8,688 bases of DNA from an uncultured Acholeplasma sp. (GCA_937934685.1 CALGYU010000014.1:1-8688); one strand, 5' to 3'; positions 1-7,938 are shown, numbered from the stretch's first letter. Translations and numbers: made by a program. The notes: a model not told the origin generated them from the letters alone.

Positions 1-3
1 GAA

Positions 4-1818
4 CTATGATAAGTTCCCTATTTTTTGATTTCTTTTACGATCTACTTCTTTTAAATAAACTTTTCTAACTCTAATGTTTTTTGGTGTAATTTCAACTAAT
101 TCATCATCATTAATAAACTCTAAACAAGCTTCTAAGCTCATTGGTTTAGCTTTCTTTAATACGATGGTTGTGTCTTTACTTGCCGCTCTCATGTTAGTTA
201 ATTGTTTTTCTTGAATGACGTTTACTACTAAATCATTATCTTTGTTGGATTCTCCAATAATCATACCTTCATAAACTGATGTTCTTGGTTCAACAAACAT
301 AACACCTCTATCTTCTAGTCTTGCTAGTGCATAAGTCGTTGTCATTCCACTGCTCATTGAAATTAAAGAACCAGCTTGTCTGTTACCAACTGCCATTTGA
401 ATCATCGGACGGTATTCAATAAAGATGTGACTTAAGATACCATATCCTTTAGTAGCGGTTAAAAATTGAGTCATTAACCCGATTAATCCACGAGATGGCA
501 TTTCATAAATAATTCTGGTTTGTGTACCTATTTGTTCCATTTTTATTAGGGTTGCTTTTCTATCTCCTAATAACTCAATGACTGATCCAACACTTTCAGA
601 TGGTGTATCAATTTGAACTTCTTCAAATGGTTCACATTTGACATCATCAATGACTTTAATGATAACTTTTGGTCTAGAAACTTGGAATTCATAACCTTCA
701 CGTCTCATGTTTTCAATTAAAATACTTAAATGTAATTCCCCACGACCAGAGACAGTCCAAGATTCTGATCCGGCTACTCGATCTACTTTTAAACTCACAT
801 CTTTTTGAGTTTCTTTATATAATCTTTCTTCTAGTTTTGAGGCTGTTACAAATTTTCCTTCTTTCCCTGCAAATGGGCTGTTGTTAGGAGAAAAAGTCAT
901 TTGAACGGTTGGTTCTTCAATAATTAATGGTGCTAAAGCTTCTTCAAAGCCAACGTCTGTGATGGTATCACCTACGTGAATATCTGATAATCCTGAGATA
1001 GCGATGATATCTCCTGCATATGCTTCTTCAGCTTCCACTTTGTTTAGTCCAACAAAGCGGTATATTTTTTGTACTCTAAATTGTTCGATTTTGCCATTTG
1101 CTTTCATCACACTGGCTTGTTGATTTACTTTGATTTTACCGCGATATATTTTACCAATACCCATTCTTCCAACGTATTCGTTATAATCAATTAGCGCTGG
1201 TTGAAATTGTAAAGGCCCTTCTTCAACTTGAGGTTTTGGTACAAATTTAACGATGGTTTCAAATAATGGTTCCATGTTTTTTGCGTCTAAGAAAGCTTCT
1301 TCTAGACTTGTTAATCCTTGAAGACCTGATGCATAAACAACTGGGAATTCTAGTTGTTCTTCGGTTGCATTTAAATCGATGAATAGATCAAAAACTTGAT
1401 TTAACGCACTTCTTGGATCAGCAAACGGTCTATCTACTTTATTGATAACTACAATCGGTTTTAAGTTTTCTTCTAAGGCTTTTTTTAAGACGAATTTGGT
1501 TTGTGGCATGACACCGTCTTTGGCATCAACTAACAGTAAAACACCATCCACCATTTTCATAATTCTTTCTACTTCTCCAGCGAAGTCTGCGTGTCCTGGA
1601 GTATCTAAAACGTTGATGTGATAGTTTTTATAATTGATAGAGGTTGTTTTAGCTAAAATGGTAATGCCTCGTTCTCTTTCAATGTCATTACTATCCATAA
1701 CTCTTGATTCAACTTGTTGGTTTTCTCTTAAGGTTTCACTTTGTTTTAATAATTGATCCACTAGTGTTGTTTTACCATGGTCAACGTGTGCAATAATTGC
1801 GATATTTCTAATTTCCAT
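4..1818 (-). CDS. typA: TypA/BipA translational GTPase, complete (604 aa)
   Basis: Ribosome-associated GTPase of the EF-G/LepA superfamily. In other bacteria it acts in the cytoplasm in 50S subunit assembly and in stress or cold adaptation. The N-terminal G domain is intact: G1 AHVDHGKT at residues 10-17, the switch I region ERERGIT at 47-53, G3 DTPGH at 72-76, G4 NKVD at 126-129 and a G5-like YASG near 162-165. After it come the EF-Tu-like beta-barrel domain, the EF-G III/V-like domains and the BipA-specific C-terminus, which contains SRGLIGLMTQFLTATKG. The length matches the usual 605-615 residues. The start ATG at 1816-1818 has AAGAGTGA about 5 nt upstream, and the stop is TAG. It is separated from tsaC by a terminator and has its own candidate promoter, so it is probably monocistronic at its 5' side. 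Only 3 bases are visible downstream. Confidence 0.97.
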   Translation of the reverse strand: MEIRNIAIIAHVDHGKTTLVDQLLKQSETLRENQQVESRVMDSNDIERERGITILAKTTSINYKNYHINVLDTPGHADFAGEVERIMKMVDGVLLLVDAKDGVMPQTKFVLKKALEENLKPIVVINKVDRPFADPRSALNQVFDLFIDLNATEEQLEFPVVYASGLQGLTSLEEAFLDAKNMEPLFETIVKFVPKPQVEEGPLQFQPALIDYNEYVGRMGIGKIYRGKIKVNQQASVMKANGKIEQFRVQKIYRFVGLNKVEAEEAYAGDIIAISGLSDIHVGDTITDVGFEEALAPLIIEEPTVQMTFSPNNSPFAGKEGKFVTASKLEERLYKETQKDVSLKVDRVAGSESWTVSGRGELHLSILIENMRREGYEFQVSRPKVIIKVIDDVKCEPFEEVQIDTPSESVGSVIELLGDRKATLIKMEQIGTQTRIIYEMPSRGLIGLMTQFLTATKGYGILSHIFIEYRPMIQMAVGNRQAGSLISMSSGMTTTYALARLEDRGVMFVEPRTSVYEGMIIGESNKDNDLVVNVIQEKQLTNMRAASKDTTIVLKKAKPMSLEACLEFINDDELVEITPKNIRVRKVYLKEVDRKRNQKIGNLS

Positions 1819-1823
1819 TTTTT

Positions 1824-1829
1824 CACTCT
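1824..1829 (-). promoter_or_regulatory. Shine-Dalgarno-like site of typA
   Basis: AGAGTG on the minus strand, 5 nt before the ATG at 1818. It is weaker than the AGGAGG sites of the neighbouring operon but well placed, and it supports the chosen start. Confidence 0.55.
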
Positions 1830-1847
1830 TTTCTAAAATCCTTTATC

Positions 1848-1856
1848 ATTTTATCA
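1848..1856 (-). promoter_or_regulatory. Candidate extended -10 promoter of typA
   Basis: On the minus strand the 9-mer TGATAAAAT fits an extended -10 (TGnTATAAT with one change). The predicted start lies near 1841, giving a leader of about 22 nt before typA. No convincing -35 is seen 16-18 nt upstream, where the strand is A-rich. A short inverted repeat ACAC-CAAA-GTGT (1856-1867) abuts the element. Because the terminator at 1917-1944 ends upstream transcription, typA needs a promoter in 1819-1916, and this is the best candidate. Confidence 0.5.
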
Positions 1857-1916
1857 CACTTTGGTGTTTTCTTTTTTCTTTTCGTAAAAAAATATGATGA
1901 AAACGCAATGCATGGT

Positions 1917-1944
1917 AAAAAAAGGTATTGACTTAATCAATACC
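1917..1944 (-). terminator. Rho-independent terminator of the ABC-prfA-prmC-tsaC unit
   Basis: A perfect 8-bp stem GGTATTGA/TCAATACC (1924-1931 with 1937-1944) has a 5-nt loop. On the minus strand it is followed by seven T residues (1917-1923 as A on the plus strand). It begins 5 nt after the tsaC stop codon. The plus strand lacks an adjacent T-run, so it acts for minus-strand transcription. Confidence 0.88.
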
Positions 1945-1949
1945 ATTTA

Positions 1950-2501
1950 CTATTTTTTTAAGATTTTGGCAATCATTTCTTTGGTAATTGCCCCTTCTCT
2001 TAATATTTTAATTTCATCTGTTATTAAAACAACTGTAGAGGCTATTTTTAAGATTTCTTGGTCATTTGGATAAACTTTGTTTAATAAATGACCATATTTT
2101 TCTTTGATTTCTTGATAATCATTTAATTCCTTTTCACCACTTTGATTCATTGAAGTGGTTTTCATTGGCCCAAGTTTCTTAATGATTTTTAAGGCCGTCA
2201 AATGATTAGGAATTCTTACGCCAATCGTTTTTTCACCTGTTTTTTCATAGTAAGAAGGCTTGGTTGGTAAGATGAGGGTTAACGCTCCTGGCCAAAAGGC
2301 TTTCCCTATTATTTTTGCTTCATCATTCATAACCGCAAACTGTTCGATTTGTTTCATACTTGAGCATAAAACAGCGATAGGTTTATCGTAGTTTCTACCT
2401 TTGATGTCATAAATTCTTTTAATGCCATCAAAATCTAATAATGGCGTTCCTAACCCATAAACAGTATCTGTAGGAAAGCAAATGACTTTACCTTTTTTCA
2501 T
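1950..2501 (-). CDS. tsaC: Threonylcarbamoyl-AMP synthase, short TsaC/YrdC type (183 aa)
   Basis: YrdC-domain enzyme making L-threonylcarbamoyladenylate from threonine, bicarbonate and ATP. This is the first step of the t6A37 modification of ANN-decoding tRNAs, with TsaB/D/E as later partners. Visible family motifs are FPTDTVYGLG (residues 9-18), KGRNYDKP (34-41), FWPGALTL (69-76), GVRIPNH (94-100) and TTSMNQSGE (from 115, usually TSAN.SG). It is the short form, without the extra C-terminal Sua5 domain seen in proteins of about 340 aa. I take ATG at 2499-2501 as the start because AGGAGG lies 8 nt upstream. A TTG codon directly before it would add one residue, and an in-frame TAG precedes that. 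The N-terminus is therefore short: only about eight residues precede PTDTVYG, so the usual first helix is reduced. The gene overlaps the end of prmC by 14 nt, which suggests translational coupling. The stop is TAG. Confidence 0.92.
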   Translation of the reverse strand: MKKGKVICFPTDTVYGLGTPLLDFDGIKRIYDIKGRNYDKPIAVLCSSMKQIEQFAVMNDEAKIIGKAFWPGALTLILPTKPSYYEKTGEKTIGVRIPNHLTALKIIKKLGPMKTTSMNQSGEKELNDYQEIKEKYGHLLNKVYPNDQEILKIASTVVLITDEIKILREGAITKEMIAKILKK

Positions 2502-3348
2502 CAACTAATCCTCCTAGACAAACAAATGTAAAGCGATCTTTTCCTTGCATGTCTTGTTTTTGGACGATGGTTGCTTTTTTAAAGTAAGTTTCTGCTAATG
2601 CTTTGATGTCTTCTTTTTGTTGATAGCCGTGTTCAAAAGCAATCAATCCATCTTCATGTAAATATTGTGAAGCTTCTTTTAAAATTCTTTCATAAAAATC
2701 TAAACCTTTTTTTCCTCCAAATAGAGCTAAGTGTGGTTCTTTTTTTACAATTTCTTCTAAGATTTCTTCATCAGGTATATATGGCGGATTAGAAACGATG
2801 ATGTCAAATGTTTCATTGATTTCTGAAAACAAATCGCTTTGTCTAAAGCTTACATGAGCATTTAGTTTTTCATTGTTTCTTTTAGCCGTGTTTAAAGCTT
2901 TCTCTGAAATGTCTGTTGCTAAAACTTGCATCTTTTGATTTTCTAGCGATAGACTTATCGCTATACATCCACTACCACTACCTAAGTCTAATACTTTAAG
3001 GGTTTCTTTTTCTGTAAGATATTTATCTGCATAAATTAAAATATATTCTACTAATTCTTCTGTTTCTCTTCTTGGAATTAAAACATCGTTGTTAACTTCA
3101 AATTGATATCCATAAAAATATGAATAACCTAAAATATGTTGAACAGGGATGTCTTTTTCTAAATATATTTCTACAGCTTTAAAAAATCTTTCTTTAAGTT
3201 TAGGGTCAATTGGTTTTTTTAAACTCATATAAAATTCTGAACCACTATATCCAGATAACTCCATAAGTAAAAACTTGATTGCTTCAGGTTCTTTATTTTT
3301 AAATTTCGCAAGATTCAAAGCCTCATTTAAGACGTTTTCTAAGCTCAT
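2488..3348 (-). CDS. prmC: Peptide chain release factor N5-glutamine methyltransferase PrmC (286 aa)
   Basis: Class I SAM-dependent methyltransferase (HemK family). It methylates the glutamine of the GGQ motif in release factors RF1/RF2 and so raises termination efficiency. The N-terminal helical substrate-binding domain covers about residues 1-100 and includes PVQHILGYSYFYG (68-80) and LIPRRETEELV (90-100). The Rossmann-like domain follows, with the SAM motif DLGSGSG (121-127) and the catalytic NPPY (187-190) in IVSNPPYIP. The length is typical at about 280 aa. The start ATG at 3348 has AGGAGAG 4 nt upstream. The stop of prfA is 1 nt before this start, so the gene is coupled to the one encoding its substrate. 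Its 3' end overlaps tsaC by 14 nt. Confidence 0.96.
   Translation of the reverse strand: MSLENVLNEALNLAKFKNKEPEAIKFLLMELSGYSGSEFYMSLKKPIDPKLKERFFKAVEIYLEKDIPVQHILGYSYFYGYQFEVNNDVLIPRRETEELVEYILIYADKYLTEKETLKVLDLGSGSGCIAISLSLENQKMQVLATDISEKALNTAKRNNEKLNAHVSFRQSDLFSEINETFDIIVSNPPYIPDEEILEEIVKKEPHLALFGGKKGLDFYERILKEASQYLHEDGLIAFEHGYQQKEDIKALAETYFKKATIVQKQDMQGKDRFTFVCLGGLVDEKR
2510..2515 (-). promoter_or_regulatory. Shine-Dalgarno site of tsaC inside prmC
   Basis: A perfect AGGAGG on the minus strand, 8 nt before the ATG at 2501 and 5 nt before the alternative TTG at 2504. It lies within the last codons of prmC (the two glycines of its C-terminal GGLVDEKR). The prmC stop falls just after the tsaC start, so ribosomes ending prmC can reinitiate. 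It decides the tsaC start. Confidence 0.85.
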
Positions 3349-3349
3349 T

Positions 3350-4408
3350 TTACTCTCCTGTTAACTGACGTTTTTGATATTCGTTAATCAATGGTTCTAT
3401 AACTAAGTCTAATTTTCCTTCCATGACGGCATCTAATCTTTGAATGGTTAACCCTATTCTGTGATCTGTGATTCTGTTTTGAGGGTAGTTATATGTTCTA
3501 ACTTTTTCACTTCTGTCGCCACGTCCAGCTAATGCTTTACGTTCAGCGCCTTCTTTTTCTAATTGTTCTTGTAAGAATTTATCATAGATTCTTGTTTTTA
3601 ACAATCTAAAGGCCTTATCTTTATTTTCGTGTTGGCTCTTTCCTTCTTGACAAGCAACCATAACGCCTGTTGGAATATGTGTTAATCTTACCGCTGATTT
3701 GGTGGTATTTACAGACTGCCCGCCTGGTCCACTTGAGTTATATGTATCAAATCTAATGTCATTCCAGCTGATGTCTATTTCAACTTCTTCTGCCTCAGGC
3801 ATAGCGATAACAACTGCTGTTGATGTATGGATTCTTCCTTGTGATTCTGTTTCCGGTACTCTTTGTACTCTGTGTACACCAGATTCATATTTTAAGAAAG
3901 AGTATGCGTTTTTCCCAGTTACAACAAACTCAATTGACGCAAATCCACCCATGCTGCCTTCCATAGCGTTAAGTACTTCTATTTTCCAGTGTTTACTTTC
4001 TGCGTATTTGCTATAAGCTTTAAATAAATCTCCTGCAAAGATATTCCCTTCATCTCCACCGGCTGCTCCTTTGATTTCAACGATCACGTTTTTATCGTCA
4101 TTTGGATCTTTTGGTAATAAAAGAATTTTTAATTTTTCTTCTAGATTTTCTAGTTGTTCTTCAATCTCATCTTTTTCTAATTCTGCCATTTGTGCTAAAT
4201 CTTGATCTTCTTCTATGGTCAATAATTCTTCTATCGCTTCTTTTTCTTCTTTTAATTTTAAATATTCATTATAAACCGTTACGGTATCTTCTAATTGACT
4301 GGCTTCCTTTAGTAGTGTGGTCATTTTTTTAACTTCTAAAGTTCCGGTTGAAAGTTTATCTTGAATGCTTTGATATTGTTTTTTTATTAAATCTAATCTA
4401 TCAAACAT
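3350..4408 (-). CDS. prfA: Peptide chain release factor 1 (352 aa)
   Basis: Class I release factor that recognises UAA and UAG in the ribosomal A site and triggers peptidyl-tRNA hydrolysis. The N-terminal helical, coiled-coil-rich domain is about residues 1-105. The anticodon-like tripeptide region VQRVPETES has PET at 185-187, which fits the RF1-type PxT motif. The catalytic GGQ is at 229-231 in NSSGPGGQSVN, and the KSAVRLTHIPTG segment follows. The length is normal (about 355 aa). The start ATG at 4408 has a perfect AGGAGG 6 nt upstream. That site begins at the stop codon of the upstream ABC gene, with an 11-nt gap between genes. Gln231 is the predicted PrmC target. Confidence 0.97.
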   Translation of the reverse strand: MFDRLDLIKKQYQSIQDKLSTGTLEVKKMTTLLKEASQLEDTVTVYNEYLKLKEEKEAIEELLTIEEDQDLAQMAELEKDEIEEQLENLEEKLKILLLPKDPNDDKNVIVEIKGAAGGDEGNIFAGDLFKAYSKYAESKHWKIEVLNAMEGSMGGFASIEFVVTGKNAYSFLKYESGVHRVQRVPETESQGRIHTSTAVVIAMPEAEEVEIDISWNDIRFDTYNSSGPGGQSVNTTKSAVRLTHIPTGVMVACQEGKSQHENKDKAFRLLKTRIYDKFLQEQLEKEGAERKALAGRGDRSEKVRTYNYPQNRITDHRIGLTIQRLDAVMEGKLDLVIEPLINEYQKRQLTGE

Positions 4409-4419
4409 GTGTTTCCTCC

Positions 4420-6156
4420 TTAATTTTCATTGGAAAACTGACTCATATATAAGTCATAGTAAAATCCTTTTTTCTCCATAAGTTCTTGATGTGTTCCTAG
4501 TTCTTCTATGCTTCCTTGATTCATTACAATAATAACATTTGAATCTGTAATGGTTTTTAACCTATGGGCGATGACAAAACTGGTTCTATTTTCCATGACT
4601 TTCATAAATGCTTCTTGAATTTGTTGTTCCATCAAACTATCGATATTAGAGGTAGCTTCATCTAATATTAAGATAGGTGGGTTAATGATTAAGGCTCTTG
4701 CGATGGTTAGTAATTGTTTTTGTCCTACAGATAGGTTGACCTTTTCACTTAAGACCGTTTTATAACCGTCTTTAAGTTTACTAATGAACCCGTGGCAATT
4801 AGCTTTTTTAGCCGCTTCAATCATTTCTGCGTCTGTAGCGTTTTTCTTGCCATATTTAAGGTTTTGTTCAATGGTTCCATTAAAGAGCCATGGTTCTTGT
4901 AAAACAAGCCCAAAACTAAGTCTTAATGCTTTTCTATTATAATCCTTTATATCTTTTCCGTCTAATATAATGGTTCCTGAATTAACATCATAAAATCTCA
5001 TTAGAAGATTGATTAAAGTTGATTTTCCCGCTCCTGTTGGCCCAACGATGGCTACTTTTTGTCCAGGTTTAACTTGTAGGGAGAAATCTTTAATTAATTC
5101 TTTTCCTTTGGTGTAAGAAAATTGTACATTATGAAAAATGACTTCCCCTTGAGTCGCTCTATCTTTTTTGTTAAATGGTTTATTTTCTTCTTCTTTATCT
5201 TGTATTAAAATATCTAATACTCTTCTTAAGCCCGCTTTACCGGCCATGAAGTTAGCGGTTAAAACGCTAAACTCGTTAAATGGACGAGAAAACATGGCAG
5301 CATACATAATCATACTGGTTAAGACTGAAATTTCTACTGGTTTACCTATTTGATATAAAACCAATGATACCAGTCCTAAAAAAGCGTAGGCGATGTTGTT
5401 AATTAAACGATAGGTTGGGTTGTTAATTGAGGCTAAAAAGTAAGCTTTTGTAGCAACTTCTGATAAGTTTTGATTGATTTGATCAAACTCATCTTTTACA
5501 TTTTGTTCATAGTTATATGCAGTAATTAGCTTTTTTTCTGCGATGTATTCAACGGATTTTGAACTCAGTTCTCCTGTAAGTCTTTGAGATTGAATGAATC
5601 TTTGGTTTCCTTTGGCTTTAGTTAGTTTTGAGTAAACTAAAATAATAGGGACTGTCGCTAATACGACTAAGGTTAACCATATGTTTAGATAAATCATTAA
5701 GGCCAATGAAATAACGATGGTTGCGACCCCTTGGAAAAACTGCATGAAAAAATGAGAGAGTGCATCAAAAACTAAGTCTGAGTCTTGTGAGAATCTCATC
5801 ATGATATCTCCTGTAAGGTTTTTATCTAAAAAGGAGATCGGTGTGTTGACTGTAATATTAAAAGCTTCGTTTCTCATATTTTTAACAATGATGGTCGCAT
5901 AGTTATGAGAACAAAATTGACTGATCCATATGAGGGTTGTCCCAAAGATGTATAATCCTGCTACTATGGTAAGTATTTTGGTCACATAGATGAAATCAAC
6001 TTGATTTAAACCAATAATATGATTTACCGCAAACCCAATTAAGAGTGGACTGATTAAAACTAAAATATTGCCAATAAGTGACGTAAGAATATTTAAGATA
6101 AGCCATTTATTGGCTTTTTTACTGTAGGGTCTTAAATTATAAATCATTTTTAACAT
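4420..6156 (-). CDS. ABC exporter half-transporter B (TMD-NBD, consensus Walker B, 578 aa)
   Basis: Membrane subunit of a type IV ABC exporter, with a six-helix transmembrane domain (about residues 20-310) followed by an ATPase domain (about 335-578). Using the 578-aa start, the NBD motifs are Walker A GPTGAGKS (372-379), Q-loop VLQEPWLF (Q420), a non-canonical signature LSVGQ (475-479), Walker B LILDE with catalytic Glu500, D-loop SNID and H-loop His531 in IAHRL. It is most likely one half of a heterodimer with the gene upstream. Substrate is unknown; lipid, peptide or multidrug export are all possible. In-frame ATGs lie at 6165, 6162 and 6156. I chose 6156 because AAGGGGG directly abuts the first ATG and is 9 nt from the third. 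The gene overlaps the upstream gene by 20 nt. Positions 5392-5446 (about residues 237-255) recur exactly at the window end. Confidence 0.93.
   Translation of the reverse strand: MLKMIYNLRPYSKKANKWLILNILTSLIGNILVLISPLLIGFAVNHIIGLNQVDFIYVTKILTIVAGLYIFGTTLIWISQFCSHNYATIIVKNMRNEAFNITVNTPISFLDKNLTGDIMMRFSQDSDLVFDALSHFFMQFFQGVATIVISLALMIYLNIWLTLVVLATVPIILVYSKLTKAKGNQRFIQSQRLTGELSSKSVEYIAEKKLITAYNYEQNVKDEFDQINQNLSEVATKAYFLASINNPTYRLINNIAYAFLGLVSLVLYQIGKPVEISVLTSMIMYAAMFSRPFNEFSVLTANFMAGKAGLRRVLDILIQDKEEENKPFNKKDRATQGEVIFHNVQFSYTKGKELIKDFSLQVKPGQKVAIVGPTGAGKSTLINLLMRFYDVNSGTIILDGKDIKDYNRKALRLSFGLVLQEPWLFNGTIEQNLKYGKKNATDAEMIEAAKKANCHGFISKLKDGYKTVLSEKVNLSVGQKQLLTIARALIINPPILILDEATSNIDSLMEQQIQEAFMKVMENRTSFVIAHRLKTITDSNVIIVMNQGSIEELGTHQELMEKKGFYYDLYMSQFSNEN
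5392..5446. repeat. Internal copy of a 55-bp exact direct repeat
   Basis: This stretch inside ABC half B is identical base for base, in the same orientation, to 8634-8688. The base before each copy differs (c at 5391, t at 8633). Here it is ordinary in-frame coding sequence for part of the transmembrane domain, so this is the original copy. Confidence 0.95.
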
Positions 6157-7864
6157 GATCATCATCCCCCTTAGTTTGTGTTTGGTATAGTTTTTGATAT
6201 AACTTATTATGTGCTAATAACTCTTCGTGTGTGCCAGTTGCATCAATTTGTCCTTCTGATAAGACAATGATTTGATCAGCTTGCTTGATGCTACTTAGTC
6301 TTTGACTGATGATGATTTTAGTTTGTTTGGTTTCTTTGGATAACTCTTTTCTAATTTCTTGGTCAGTTAAATAATCAAGTGCGCTAAAGGTATCATCTAA
6401 AATTAATAATCCTGTATCTTTAATGAAGGCTCTTGCTAAAGATAATCTTTGTTTTTGGCCACCTGAAAAGTTATTTCCACCTTGGTAGACTAATGTTTTA
6501 GTTTTTTCAGGATAATCTGATATGAAGTTGGCTTGTGCATGGTTTAAAGCCTCTAGCATATTTGTCTCGTTATAGGTTTGATTCATTTGAATGTTTTTTT
6601 CAACCGTGCCTGATAATAAACTTGGTTTTTGTAAGGCATAGGCAATATGATTTCTTAAATGATGAATATCATATGATTTAATGTTATGCCCATTTAGTAA
6701 AATAGAACCTTTGGTCACATCAAAAAATCTTAACAGTAAATCAACTAGAGTTGTTTTCCCTGATCCGGTTAAACCAACTATACCTACCGTTTGTCCTGGA
6801 TATATTTTTAGATTGATGTTTTCTAAAGTTGGTTGACTATGTCCTTTGTATGTAAAGGATACATTTTTAAATTCTATATCTAATGCCTGGTTATCTAATA
6901 TGAGACTATCTTTTTTATTTTTAATGGTGTTTTCTTTATTTAATACAGCTTTAACGCGCAAAGAAGCTGCTTGCGCTTTGGTGTATAAAAGGACCAGATT
7001 CATCGTTGAAATGATGGCTAGGGTTAGTTGTGTCACATAGTTAATGATTTGAATTAACTGTTCTTGTGATAGGGTGCCTAAATTGACATCTAGTGCCCCA
7101 AAATAGATCATAATGACTAAGACAACGTTCATAGATAAAATGGTAAATGGTGAGGATAAAGACGTTATTTTACCTAAGTGAATCATTGTTTTTGATAGTC
7201 TCTCGTTTTTTCTTTTAAATCTAGTTTCTTCATGTTCTACTTGTGCAAATGCTCTAATCATGCGAGCACCTTCGCTGTTATCTTTAACGACCGTAATTAA
7301 ATCATCATTTTCTTCTTGAAAGGTTTTAAAACTTCTCATGGATACTTTCATGATCATCATTAAAACAAAAATAATGATGGGTAAGCTAATGGTTAAGACT
7401 AAAGCCACTTTAAAGCTAATGATGTATAGCGCAATTAAACTACCTATCATTAAAACAGGGGCTCTACTTGCTATACGCATGGTCATTGCTAGGCCGTTTT
7501 GGATGTGGTTAACATCGGTGTTGATACGGTTGGTTAAAGTGGTGGGAGAAAACTCATTAACATCTTCTAATCCCATGTCTTGGATGTTGTTAAACAAAGC
7601 TTTTCTCAGTTGATAGGCGTAGTTTTGAGATACTCTAGCCGTTAAATTATGAGCAAATACGGTTGATAAATAACCTAGGACAGAAAAAATAATGATGAGA
7701 CCAAACATTAAATAAGCTTGTTCTATTTTTCCTTCTTTAAAACCATAGGTCATAAGACTTGCCATAAAAATGGGTAAACACAACTCTAAAAGGACTTCGA
7801 TGATTTTAAATCCAAAGCCTAAGTAGAATTGTTTTTTATGTTTGATGTATTTAAAATTTATCAT
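6137..7864 (-). CDS. ABC exporter half-transporter A (TMD-NBD, degenerate site, 575 aa)
   Basis: First gene of the five-gene unit and membrane partner of the next gene. The transmembrane domain covers about residues 15-300, with hydrophobic segments near 18-40, 50-70, 130-150, 153-175, 237-258 and 272-295. The NBD follows from about 330: Walker A GLTGSGKT (364-371), Q-loop LQKP (Q412), a near-canonical signature FSGGQ (466-470), Walker B LILDD with Asp491 where the catalytic Glu should be, D-loop SALD (494-497), and Gln521 in place of the H-loop His (ISQRLSSI). Loss of Glu and His marks the degenerate-site subunit of heterodimeric exporters such as TM287/288 and BmrCD. This subunit should contribute its good signature to the partner's active site. 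The start ATG at 7864 has GAGGGG 5 nt upstream, and the stop is TAA. Substrate cannot be told from sequence. Confidence 0.93.
   Translation of the reverse strand: MINFKYIKHKKQFYLGFGFKIIEVLLELCLPIFMASLMTYGFKEGKIEQAYLMFGLIIIFSVLGYLSTVFAHNLTARVSQNYAYQLRKALFNNIQDMGLEDVNEFSPTTLTNRINTDVNHIQNGLAMTMRIASRAPVLMIGSLIALYIISFKVALVLTISLPIIIFVLMMIMKVSMRSFKTFQEENDDLITVVKDNSEGARMIRAFAQVEHEETRFKRKNERLSKTMIHLGKITSLSSPFTILSMNVVLVIMIYFGALDVNLGTLSQEQLIQIINYVTQLTLAIISTMNLVLLYTKAQAASLRVKAVLNKENTIKNKKDSLILDNQALDIEFKNVSFTYKGHSQPTLENINLKIYPGQTVGIVGLTGSGKTTLVDLLLRFFDVTKGSILLNGHNIKSYDIHHLRNHIAYALQKPSLLSGTVEKNIQMNQTYNETNMLEALNHAQANFISDYPEKTKTLVYQGGNNFSGGQKQRLSLARAFIKDTGLLILDDTFSALDYLTDQEIRKELSKETKQTKIIISQRLSSIKQADQIIVLSEGQIDATGTHEELLAHNKLYQKLYQTQTKGDDDHVKNDL
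6166..6172 (-). promoter_or_regulatory. Shine-Dalgarno site of ABC half B
   Basis: AAGGGGG on the minus strand. It sits directly against ATG 6165 (no spacer), 3 nt from ATG 6162 and 9 nt from ATG 6156. Usual spacing favours 6156, which shortens the longest reading by three residues. The site lies within the 3' end of the upstream ABC gene. Confidence 0.6.
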
Positions 7865-7869
7865 AATAA

Positions 7870-7875
7870 CCCCTC
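7870..7875 (-). promoter_or_regulatory. Shine-Dalgarno site of ABC half A
   Basis: GAGGGG on the minus strand, 5 nt before the ATG at 7864. It supports the 575-aa start. Confidence 0.7.
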
Positions 7876-7887
7876 TTCACCTTTTAT

Positions 7888-7896
7888 ATTGTATCA
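7888..7896 (-). promoter_or_regulatory. Candidate extended -10 promoter of the ABC-prfA-prmC-tsaC operon
   Basis: On the minus strand TGATACAAT (8 of 9 to TGnTATAAT counting n) predicts a start near 7881 and a leader of about 17 nt. The -35 region at about 7911-7916 reads TTATAA, a weak match. A second TACAAT lies 12 nt further upstream (7900-7905), with TTGGCA at 7926-7931 but a long 20-nt spacer. The same 9-mer forms the -10 of the divergent dps gene. Confidence 0.6.
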
Positions 7897-7927
7897 CATA
7901 TTGTAACTTTTTATAAATTTTATATTG

Positions 7928-7938
7928 CCAATTATTGG
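7928..7938. promoter_or_regulatory. Perfect palindrome between divergent promoters, possible operator
   Basis: CCAAT-T-ATTGG is an 11-bp inverted repeat with a one-base centre. It overlaps the expected -35 area of dps and lies upstream of both -10 elements. Its position would suit a regulator acting on both divergent units, but no regulator gene is visible and the arms are only 5 bp, so function is a guess. Confidence 0.3.

Noticed and set aside
3699..4016. Plus-strand open frame of 105 codons opposite prfA
   Set aside because: It lies wholly antisense to the conserved release factor gene, with no ribosome binding site or recognisable protein features.
4102..4332. Plus-strand open frame with a leucine-rich, membrane-like translation
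   Set aside because: It is antisense to the Glu/Lys-rich coiled-coil part of prfA. The leucine-rich look follows from complementing those codons.
7338..7613. Plus-strand open frames opposite the ABC genes (also 5168-5353 and 6846-7040)
   Set aside because: They lie antisense to well-supported membrane and ATPase domains and have no independent start signals.
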